Shown piece by piece: positions 57,479-64,000 of a DNA stretch of 64,000 nt. Source of the DNA: Phycisphaerales bacterium (lineage in GTDB: Bacteria; Planctomycetota; Phycisphaerae; UBA1845; Fen-1342); NCBI GenBank assembly GCA_022839625.1, contig JALHJL010000012.1, positions 1-64,000 on the forward strand, in the 5' to 3' direction. The notes under the pieces are model-generated. The model made no database searches, was not told the DNA's origin, and worked only from the letters and a program-made list of their open reading frames with translations. A program made the position numbers and the translations under genes. Every line of letters begins with the position of its first letter. Position 1 is the first letter of the stretch.

Positions 57479-59158
57479 CCGGAGCGTCATCAGCAGTTGG
57501 TCGAGCATCTCGTTGGCAACGCTGATCACGCGGCCGGCGGCCTGGAAACCCGTGCTGGACGTTATCAGGCCGATGAACTCGCGCGACAGGTCCACGTTTG
57601 ACATCTCCAAGGCCCCGCCGCGAATGGCGCCCGCCCCCAACGTCCCCGGCGCCACGACTGCCGCCGGCCCGGAGTTCGGCCCGGCCGAGTAGAGGTTGTC
57701 GGTTTCGGCGACCAGGCCGGCTTCGTTGGCAAACGTCGCCACGGCGACCTGACCCAGGGCGCGCGAGAGGCCGTTGCTGAATATGCCGGTGATCGTGCCG
57801 TCACTGCCGACCGCGAAGCTGTTGAGCGTGCCCGACGGGTAGCCGTCCTGGTCGGCCATGATGACGTTCGAGACCTTCGTGGATTGGCCGTTGACGCCCG
57901 AGAAGTCCAGCGTGACTGTGACCGGGGTGGCCGCCCCGGTGCCCGTGCGGTCCAGCGCGAGCTGGTTGCCGGTCGCGGCGACGAAGTTGCCCGCGGTGTC
58001 GAAGGACACGGTGCCCGTGGCATACGTGGCCGGCGTGACGTCAGTCCCCGGGGCCTCCAGCAGATAGCGCCAGACGGGACCCGTGTCGGGCGTATCCTCC
58101 AGCGTGAAGGCGGCGTTGACCTGGAGCGGGTTGCCGAGCGAATCGTACACCGTGAACGAAGTGAACACCCCCGATCCGACCGCTTCCGCGGTTTGCGAGA
58201 GCTGGAACGGCAGGGCCGCTGCCGTGTTGCTGCTGGTCACGTCCGCCGTCGCGATCTCGATTGCGTTCGGCACGCCGGCGTTGCTGCGAATCACGAGTGC
58301 GCCGTCGGCGACAGTCACGCTCGGGTCGCCCGCCAGCGCCGGATCGGCCTGAATCCCGAGCGCCGTCTGGAGCCAGGCCGCAAACTCGCCCAGTGTGCTC
58401 CCGGTGGTACCGACCGTGAACTCCTGCGCGGCGACCTCGCGCCCGCCGCGGGTGGCGCCGCGGACCGTGATCACATCGCCGTCGGCGAAGAGCGGGGTGC
58501 CCGGCAACGCCGCCGAACGCAGGTCCGTCAAGACCGTGTCGGCGGTGGCCGCCGATCCGCCGGCTCCGACCAGGGCCTGCGAGACGTGCCGCGAGCCTTG
58601 GGTGGCGATCTGTTCGGCGGCGCTGAGGTCGCCGTCCATCGTCACGTTCTCTGTGGCCCGCGCGATGCTGAGTCGTCCGACGGGGATTTCGAGATTCTGG
58701 AGCGTACCCGGCACGATGGCGGAGTTCGCGTCCACGCCGAACCCCTGCACGCGGTTGCCGTCCATGGTGACAAGCTGGTTATCGCTGTTGAGCGAGAACG
58801 CCCCGTCGCGGGTGTAGTAGCTGCGGCCGGCCGGGTCGCGCACGATGAAGTAGCCGCTCCCCTCGATGGCCAGATCACTGGGAACGCCCGTGGTCTCAAC
58901 CGACCCTTGCGACACGTTCCGCTGCGTGGCCCCTACCAGCGTGCCCAGACCGACCTGCGTCGGGTTCGTCCCGCCGCTGGTGTCGCTCGGCGGCGTGCCC
59001 ATGGACAGGGTCTGCGAGAATTGGGTCTGGAAGAGCGTGCGGGACGCCTTGAACGCGGTGGTGTTGGCGTTCGCGATATTGTGACCGATGGTCTCGATCC
59101 GGGTCTGATTGGCGTTCAGCCCGCTCAAGCCGGTGTACATCGCCGAAGTCAGTCCCAT
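57476..59158 (-). CDS. flgE: Flagellar hook protein FlgE
   Basis: 560 residues, longer than the 400-residue standard because of inserted domains. N-terminus MGLTSAMYTGLSGLNANQTR with the rod-type HNIANANTTAFKASRTLF; GSGYFIVRDPAGRSYYTRDG; middle outer domains (about 160-400); C-terminus GALEMSNVDLSREFIGLITS and STGFQAAGRVISVANEMLDQ. The stop lies in the end of the repeat element downstream. The hook joins rod and filament. Confidence 0.95.
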   Translation of the reverse strand: MGLTSAMYTGLSGLNANQTRIETIGHNIANANTTAFKASRTLFQTQFSQTLSMGTPPSDTSGGTNPTQVGLGTLVGATQRNVSQGSVETTGVPSDLAIEGSGYFIVRDPAGRSYYTRDGAFSLNSDNQLVTMDGNRVQGFGVDANSAIVPGTLQNLEIPVGRLSIARATENVTMDGDLSAAEQIATQGSRHVSQALVGAGGSAATADTVLTDLRSAALPGTPLFADGDVITVRGATRGGREVAAQEFTVGTTGSTLGEFAAWLQTALGIQADPALAGDPSVTVADGALVIRSNAGVPNAIEIATADVTSSNTAAALPFQLSQTAEAVGSGVFTSFTVYDSLGNPLQVNAAFTLEDTPDTGPVWRYLLEAPGTDVTPATYATGTVSFDTAGNFVAATGNQLALDRTGTGAATPVTVTLDFSGVNGQSTKVSNVIMADQDGYPSGTLNSFAVGSDGTITGIFSNGLSRALGQVAVATFANEAGLVAETDNLYSAGPNSGPAAVVAPGTLGAGAIRGGALEMSNVDLSREFIGLITSSTGFQAAGRVISVANEMLDQLLMTLR

Positions 59159-59176
59159 GTCGGTCCCTCCGGGCGC

Positions 59177-59767
59177 TTACAGGTGAAACTCGCCATCCAG
59201 CGACAGGAACGGCAGCAGGCGCGGATAGCTGGATTTGGCGGTCTGTGCGGTCTTGTCGGACGCTGTTGCGGTCGTAGCCGTGCTCGTGTCGGTGGTCGTC
59301 GTGTCGTCGCTGCCTTCCGCGGTCGCCGCGGCCGGCGCATTCTCGGCCGTGGTGATGTGCGTAACGCTGTCGGCGGGGACGGACTGGCCGGTATCGAGCT
59401 CCAGCACGGCGGTGCCGTCGGCGTCAAAGCGCACGCCCGTCACCACGCCGGAGACCGCCTGCGTCGCGCCGTCGCTGCCCTCGACGGTGGCCGTGACGTA
59501 CTTGCCGATCAGCGCGCTGACCGACGTCGCGCGCTGGTTGCACGTGATCTGCGTCAGTGCATCGGTCAGGTTCTTGGACAGCTCGATGCTGCGAATCTGA
59601 GAGATCTGCCCGATCCAGTCGCTGGTCTTGGTGGGTTGAAGCGGGTCCTGCTGCTGCAGCTCGGTCACGAGAATCTTGAAGAAGTCCTCGCTTTCCAGCC
59701 CGCTCATTCCGCTCTTGGTTGCTGTCGTGGTGGAGCCGGCGGCTCCGCTGATCGCCTGTGTCTGCAT
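59177..59767 (-). CDS. flgD: Flagellar hook capping protein FlgD
   Basis: 196 residues from ATG 59767 (10 more residues possible from 59797). Core: EDFFKILVTELQQQDPLQPT, then the Ser/Thr/Asp-rich domain. C-terminal 40 residues are Thr/Ala-rich (TTTTDTSTATTATASDK), a low-complexity tail after which KSSYPRLLPFLSLDGEFHL ends the protein. FlgD caps the hook during assembly. Just upstream of flgE, as usual. Confidence 0.92.
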   Translation of the reverse strand: MQTQAISGAAGSTTTATKSGMSGLESEDFFKILVTELQQQDPLQPTKTSDWIGQISQIRSIELSKNLTDALTQITCNQRATSVSALIGKYVTATVEGSDGATQAVSGVVTGVRFDADGTAVLELDTGQSVPADSVTHITTAENAPAAATAEGSDDTTTTDTSTATTATASDKTAQTAKSSYPRLLPFLSLDGEFHL

Positions 59768-59836
59768 GGCAAACGCCCTGCGCTCGGTCCTCGCCACCGG
59801 CGAGTCCGGTTCGCGTCGCCGGCGCTCCGCGCCGCG

Positions 59837-61120
59837 CTACGCCAGGATGTTCACCAGCGGCTCCGCCGCCGGTTCCGCAAACGCCGTTCCGTCTACTGCC
59901 GCGGACGGCTCGGCGTTGGGGGACTCCGGTTCCCCGGGGAGCCCGCCTCCGGCGAACTCGGCGTCTGGACGGGGACGGTTTTCGCCGGCGTCCGACCAGA
60001 CACCCGATTGCGGCGAGCCGTTGGTTTCGGCTGCGTCAGCGCGGGGCGCGAGGGCCCGAATCGCAACCCGCTCGAGGTGTACGCCCGAAGCCTCCAGGCT
60101 GCGCCGCAACGTCTCAACGTGGTCTTCAAGCAACTTGCGTGCCGCGACCGTCCGGGTCTCGATGTCCAACCCCAACTGCTCGTTGCGCAAGTCCATTCGC
60201 ACGCGGACCATGCCGAGATCGGGCGGGTCAAGCCGAAGCGTGGTAACCGCGCGCTCCCTGCTCATCCGCCCGGCGACCCAGCGCACAATCCGCTCGACGT
60301 TGGCGTCAGTGCTGCGCGGCTCGGCTTCTGCCGCGCCGGCCCGGTTGGTGGCAGCCTTCGCACCCGCGACTGTGGTGCGGGCCGCCGTCGCTGCCACCGG
60401 TACGCCGCCGGGCGCGCGCGGGGCTGCGCTGCCGGGCGTGGCCGCGGACTTCACGGTCGCGGCAGCCGCGGTGATTCCCGTTACACGCAGCCCGCCTTGA
60501 TTCGCCGGGCCGACCTTGCCCGCCGGTGGCGACGTCGCACTCACGAGCGCGTTGAACGACACCGGGCGGACACTGCCGCTTCCCGCCGGGAGCGGGCCGG
60601 GCACCGGTCGGGCGGCCGTGCGCGCTGACGGGGTTGCTTCCGGCGAAGACGCTTTGACGGCCCGGTCGCCGCTTGACGGAGCGGCCGAGGCCGCGGCCGG
60701 TTTCGCGTCCGTTGCGCTGGTCCCGGGTGCCCGGCCCACAGCGGGCGACCGTTCGGGCGAGTCGCGGCCGGCGGCCTGGTTTGCCGCCTGCCGGCTTGTG
60801 CTGTTTCGCTGCTGCACCTGTTCGCGGAGCTGCGCCTGCCACTGCTGCCGCTGGGCCGCCTGGCTGCCGGGGGCCATCTCGCGTTCGGCGCGCATCATCA
60901 ATTCCGACGGACGCGGTGCACCGGCCGCCTGCGCGACAAGGTCGCTGCGTTCGAGGTCGCGCCGGCGCAGCTTTTCCTGGCGGTCTTCCAGGTTCTGCCG
61001 CTGGCGCGCCTGAGTCGCAGCGCTGGGAGTCAGGAGTTGAAGCACGTCCGGCGTCAGCGCGGCGCGGACGCTGCTGGTGGGCGCACGACCGCCCGCGGAC
61101 GGTACGAGATCGACCTGCAT
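59837..61120 (-). CDS. fliK: Flagellar hook-length control protein FliK
   Basis: 427 residues from ATG 61120. Long Ala/Pro/Ser/Gln-rich ruler-like first part (about 1-270), then the C-terminal FliK domain: TTLRLDPPDLGMVRVRMDLR, NEQLGLDIETRTVAARKLLE, TLRRSLEASGVHLERVAI. Located between the MotE-like gene and flgD, as expected. The frame is open further upstream but overlaps the previous gene. Confidence 0.92.
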   Translation of the reverse strand: MQVDLVPSAGGRAPTSSVRAALTPDVLQLLTPSAATQARQRQNLEDRQEKLRRRDLERSDLVAQAAGAPRPSELMMRAEREMAPGSQAAQRQQWQAQLREQVQQRNSTSRQAANQAAGRDSPERSPAVGRAPGTSATDAKPAAASAAPSSGDRAVKASSPEATPSARTAARPVPGPLPAGSGSVRPVSFNALVSATSPPAGKVGPANQGGLRVTGITAAAATVKSAATPGSAAPRAPGGVPVAATAARTTVAGAKAATNRAGAAEAEPRSTDANVERIVRWVAGRMSRERAVTTLRLDPPDLGMVRVRMDLRNEQLGLDIETRTVAARKLLEDHVETLRRSLEASGVHLERVAIRALAPRADAAETNGSPQSGVWSDAGENRPRPDAEFAGGGLPGEPESPNAEPSAAVDGTAFAEPAAEPLVNILA

Positions 61121-61128
61121 CGCGACAC

Positions 61129-61824
61129 CTACGGTGTGGCGGCGCCGTCGGTCGTCCGTGACGCGCTGGCGTGGCCCTCGGTCCCCTGCAATCGGATCTG
61201 CTCCAGCAGATCGGTCTGGATTTGCAGCTCGTCCTCCGTCTTGAGCTGCTCGAGAATGCGCTTCGCGCGCCCCTCCTCCATGGCGCTCAACAGCCGCACG
61301 GCGTCGGCCGGCTGCTTCTGCCACAAGCGCAGGAGGTGCTCCTTCGCCTGGCGGGGCTGAAGCCCGGAGACCAGCTCCAGCTCCTTCTGGAAACCCTCGT
61401 CGCGCGCGATGCTCTGCAACCGCTCGCGCTGCCGGGCGAACTCCACCTTCTCGATCGCCAGGCGCTCCTGCTCCTGCACCACGTGCTGAAGCACCTGGTC
61501 CAACAGCCGCCGCTGCGCTTCCAGGTCGCGCACGGCCCGCTCGGTGGCGAGCAATTCCAGGCGCTGGCGCTTGCGCGCCGCCTGCAACTCCGCCTCGCTG
61601 CCGGCGCCGGGCTCTTCGGCGGACGGCGCCGTCGCCGCCACTTCCGGCTCCGCCGAGGTCTCCTCCGCCGAGTCGTCGAACTCGCCGCGCAAGACCCCCG
61701 CGATCGTTTCCAGCCGGTTCGGGTTGAGGCGGTCCGTACCAAACAGGTAGCCGACGAACCCGCCGGTAGCGAGCACGGTGGCGAGCGCCACGGCGCCGAA
61801 AGCGTTAAGGACTTTGGTGAACAC
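61129..61824 (-). CDS. MotE-like flagellar protein (MgtE N-domain-like C-terminus)
   Basis: 231 residues. N-terminal helix (GAVALATVLATGGFVGYLFG), a linker, a long coiled coil (about 78-150: ARKRQRLELLATERAVRDLE), then a 60-residue helical domain (LQPRQAKEHLLRLWQKQPAD, LSAMEEGRAKRILEQLKTED) of the MgtE-N/FliG-like type. MotE-type proteins are periplasmic chaperones in some flagellar systems. It lies between fliJ and fliK, the usual place. Confidence 0.82.
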   Translation of the reverse strand: MFTKVLNAFGAVALATVLATGGFVGYLFGTDRLNPNRLETIAGVLRGEFDDSAEETSAEPEVAATAPSAEEPGAGSEAELQAARKRQRLELLATERAVRDLEAQRRLLDQVLQHVVQEQERLAIEKVEFARQRERLQSIARDEGFQKELELVSGLQPRQAKEHLLRLWQKQPADAVRLLSAMEEGRAKRILEQLKTEDELQIQTDLLEQIRLQGTEGHASASRTTDGAATP

Positions 61825-61847
61825 CGTCGGGCTTCCAGTCTCCAGTT

Positions 61848-62297
61848 TCAGGACGGTCGGGTCAGCAACTGCTGTGCCAGCTCATCGGCGGCGGCCTGCT
61901 CGTCGCGCCTGCGCTCGCGCACATACTGCTGCCAGCGCCGCTCGCGGAGCTTCTCGATGATGCGCGCCTGTGTGCGGGCCGCGTGCCAGAGGGCCTGTAA
62001 TTGTTGCAGCCGGGCGGTCATTTCGGCCCGCTGAAGGTCGCGCAGCGCAATCGTCCGCCGCAGGTGGGCGATCCATGCCCGGCCGCGTTGCAGGCTGAGC
62101 GGATCCAGGCGACCGTGTTGTTGTCCCTCCAGCAGCTCCGCCTGTTGCCGCAGAATGTCGTCGGCGGTCTGCCGGTTCAGCCGGTCCAGCCGCGCAATTT
62201 CGGCCCGCTGCGCGGCAACCTTGCGCTTCGCCTCCTGCTCGCGCAACTGCCGGACGCGAAGCAGCGTCCCGAGCCGGAAATCAAAACGCCTGGCCAT
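61848..62297 (-). CDS. fliJ: Flagellar export chaperone FliJ
   Basis: 149 residues, almost all coiled coil: RFDFRLGTLLRVRQLREQEA at the start is the FliJ signature, followed by Gln/Arg-rich helices. FliJ works with the FliI ATPase. It lies 41 bp after fliI. Confidence 0.92.
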   Translation of the reverse strand: MARRFDFRLGTLLRVRQLREQEAKRKVAAQRAEIARLDRLNRQTADDILRQQAELLEGQQHGRLDPLSLQRGRAWIAHLRRTIALRDLQRAEMTARLQQLQALWHAARTQARIIEKLRERRWQQYVRERRRDEQAAADELAQQLLTRPS

Positions 62298-62338
62298 CGT
62301 TCGTCCTCAGGCAGCCCGGCCGGCACGCGTCGCCGCGG

Positions 62339-63718
62339 TCATGGGCCCGGTTTGCGGCCGGCAAGCGATTGCCGTGTCTTCTCCAGCAGCGCGCCGAGCT
62401 CGTGCAGGCTGCTGACCGCCTCGTCGAACGTGCAACGGCTGTCCTGCGCCTGGGTCAGATAAGCGTTCAGGACCGCGCGGGTCTGAACGGCGACGTCGTA
62501 GTCGGGGTTCGCCCCCGGTACGTAGGCGCCGATGCTCACGAGGTCCTCGATGTCGTTCCAAGTCGCGAGCACGCGGCGGACCGCGGCGGCCGCCTGCCGT
62601 TGCCCTGGGCGCATCACGTCGGGCGCCACGCGACTGATACTGTTGAGCACATCGACCGCCGGGTAATGGCCGCGGTTGGCCAGGGACCGCGACAGCCAGA
62701 TATGGCCGTCGAGGATGCCGCGCACCGCGTCCGAAAGCGGCTCATCGATGTCGTCGCCTTCGACGAGGACCGTGTAGATGCCGGTGATGCTGCCGCGTGC
62801 CGTCCGCCCGGCGCGCTCCAACAGCCTCGGCAGCAGCGCGTACACGCTGGGCGGATAGCCCCTGGCCGTCGGCGGCTCCCCCGCGGCCAGGCCGATCTGC
62901 CGCTGGGCCATCGCCATCCGCGTCAGGGAGTCCATCATCAGCAGCACGTCCAGGCCCTGATCGCGGAAGTACTCGGCGATGGCGGTGGCGTGCAGGCAAC
63001 TGCGCACGCGCAGGGCGGGCGCCTCGTCCGACGTGCATACCACGACGACGCTGCGGGCCAGGCCCCCTGCGCCAAGCTGGTCACGAATGAAGTCGCCCAC
63101 TTCCCGGCCACGTTCGCCGACCAGCACGACCACGTTGGCATCGGCCTGCGTGCTCCGGCAGATCATGCCCATCAGCACGCTCTTCCCGACGCCGGTGCCC
63201 GCGAAGATGCCCAGCCGCTGTCCGCGGCCCGCGGTCAACAGTCCGTCAATCGCCCGGATTCCCAACCCCAGCGGCTGGTCGATGCGCCGCCGTCGCATGG
63301 CGGCGGGCGCTGCGTTGTATAGCGGGTAGCGCACATTGAGCCGGGGCGCGGGCCGGCCGTCCAGCGGCCGACCCTGGGCGTCGATGACGCGCCCCAGCAG
63401 GTCGAAGCCCACGGGCACGCGCGGCGGCCCCGAGACACACACGACCACGTCGTCCGGTGCAATGCCGGTCGCCTCGCCGAAGACCGTCAGCACGGCCTGC
63501 GCCTCGCGCAGGGCCACGACCTCGGCCTGCACCGAACCCGCGTGCCGTGTGTGAATGACACAGCGTGCCCCGACCGGAACCGGCAGACCGGCGGCGCGGA
63601 CCGTGAGCCCGCGCACCTCGGCGACGCGCCCGCGAATCTGCTCGCTAATCAGGCCTGCGACCTCGGTGGCCACCGCGGCAAACACGCTGCCCGAAGGCTT
63701 GCCCGTCGCCCCGCTCAT
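62339..63718 (-). CDS. fliI: Flagellar type III export ATPase FliI
   Basis: 459 residues. Walker A GIFAGTGVGKSVLMG, Walker B DVLLMMDSLTRMAMAQRQIG (includes the catalytic region), LAAGEPPTARGYPPSVYALL and ERAGRTARGSITGIYTVLVE. Its ATG overlaps the fliH stop as ATGA. Confidence 0.97.
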   Translation of the reverse strand: MSGATGKPSGSVFAAVATEVAGLISEQIRGRVAEVRGLTVRAAGLPVPVGARCVIHTRHAGSVQAEVVALREAQAVLTVFGEATGIAPDDVVVCVSGPPRVPVGFDLLGRVIDAQGRPLDGRPAPRLNVRYPLYNAAPAAMRRRRIDQPLGLGIRAIDGLLTAGRGQRLGIFAGTGVGKSVLMGMICRSTQADANVVVLVGERGREVGDFIRDQLGAGGLARSVVVVCTSDEAPALRVRSCLHATAIAEYFRDQGLDVLLMMDSLTRMAMAQRQIGLAAGEPPTARGYPPSVYALLPRLLERAGRTARGSITGIYTVLVEGDDIDEPLSDAVRGILDGHIWLSRSLANRGHYPAVDVLNSISRVAPDVMRPGQRQAAAAVRRVLATWNDIEDLVSIGAYVPGANPDYDVAVQTRAVLNAYLTQAQDSRCTFDEAVSSLHELGALLEKTRQSLAGRKPGP

Positions 63719-64000
63719 GACGACGCCTCGTCCGGCCGGGCGAGTCCCGGCCAGCCCGGCGGTACATCTTGTGCGGGGTGTTCCGCCGCGAGGGAGGCGC
63801 CCAGGGCCGCGGCGATACGTTCCACCTGGCCCTCAATCGAGGCATCAATGCTACCGGCCGCCGTGTGCAGGATGCAGCCGCCGCGCGCGACGGCGGCGTC
63901 CGGCTTGAGCGTGACGTGCTCGAGTCCGGCGACACCCCGGACCAGATCGGGCAGGATTTCCGCCAGCAACTCGTGCTCGGCGGGGTTGAGGTGAATCTCG
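63715..64000 (-). CDS. fliH: FliH-like flagellar assembly protein (C-terminal part, cut by window edge)
   Basis: 95 residues visible. EIHLNPAEHELLAEILPDLV, then KPDAAVARGGCILHTAAGSI and ASIEGQVERIAAALG match the C-terminal half of FliH, which binds and regulates FliI. Its position directly before fliI with an ATGA overlap supports this. The rest lies outside. Confidence 0.88.
   Translation of the reverse strand, partial: EIHLNPAEHELLAEILPDLVRGVAGLEHVTLKPDAAVARGGCILHTAAGSIDASIEGQVERIAAALGASLAAEHPAQDVPPGWPGLARPDEASS

Noticed and set aside
57884..60628. A 914-codon plus-strand frame opposite flgE, flgD and fliK
   Set aside because: Antisense to recognised flagellar genes; Arg/Gly-rich product with no domain.
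1..64000. tRNA or rRNA genes
   Set aside because: I scanned for the GGTTCGA arm and for rRNA-like conserved blocks and saw none outside coding sequence; a covariance-model scan would be decisive.

Overview
The window is GC-rich (roughly two thirds G+C by eye) and looks like a chromosomal piece of a planctomycete, most likely of the Phycisphaerae type. The reasons are inference from content: many secreted lipoproteins with a G-C-P lipobox, a dockerin-like EF-hand tail (residues GDMNGDGVVDLADF), cysteine-rich CCF/GGTYQGDGT repeats, planctomycete-style Ser/Thr kinase and ECF sigma factor, DUF4091 and Gfo/Idh/MocA proteins, and a complete flagellar export block. No rRNA, tRNA, CRISPR array or intact mobile element was found.

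Layout. 1-3.6 kb: a compact + strand run with a metallo-beta-lactamase-fold protein, a 1-Cys-type peroxiredoxin, a methionine-gamma-lyase-type PLP enzyme and a DsrE-like lipoprotein. 4-16.7 kb: large secreted proteins, a coupled pair (degenerate Gfo/Idh protein plus DUF4091/CBM9-like protein), purC, and two tandem HDOD genes. 17-25.7 kb: the most striking block, four multihaem c-type cytochrome genes (19, 3, 8 and 9 canonical or near-canonical haem sites) around a PAS-LuxR regulator. One is a fusion of an octahaem c domain to a dihaem b-type membrane domain, the architecture of the Geobacter quinol oxidase CbcL; another is an NHL propeller fused to 19 haem sites. Together they could carry electrons from quinol across the periplasm. 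26-31 kb: two secreted glycosidase-like lipoproteins, remnants of IS5 and IS66 elements, cysC and a STAS protein. 31-34.5 kb: a MerR/B12-fold regulator with a DCC-family protein, divergent from folE, with an AT-rich promoter region; then a fasciclin protein and DUF378. 34.7-46.2 kb: SOUL protein, lipoproteins, hydrolase with dockerin-like tail, lipocalin, Gfo/Idh/MocA oxidoreductase, ECF sigma factor, FGE-domain lipoprotein and a receptor-like Ser/Thr kinase.

46.4-64 kb: a long minus-strand flagellar operon, read from fliH (cut by the window edge) through fliI, fliJ, a MotE-like gene, fliK, flgD, flgE, fliL, fliN, fliO, fliP, fliQ, fliR, flhB, flhA, flhF, a small membrane protein, fliA and a small hypothetical gene. 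fliM and flhG are absent from their usual places.

A second theme is repeat DNA. I see (i) a palindromic family with CAGTCCGCCGCA ends, three copies in 4.5 kb, one of them lying inside a lipoprotein signal-peptide coding region and one filling a convergent intergenic gap; a core of the same family lies inside the kinase gene; (ii) a roughly 100-bp MITE-like element with GTCCGTTGA ends, two copies 40 kb apart; (iii) arrays of degenerate 7-mers and 8-mers, including two head-to-head heptamer arrays in gaps of the flagellar operon and several octamer arrays read in frame inside the kinase; (iv) a 21-bp tandem repeat upstream of the kinase. All coordinates and motifs were read by eye; family assignments rest on recognised motifs and not on searches.
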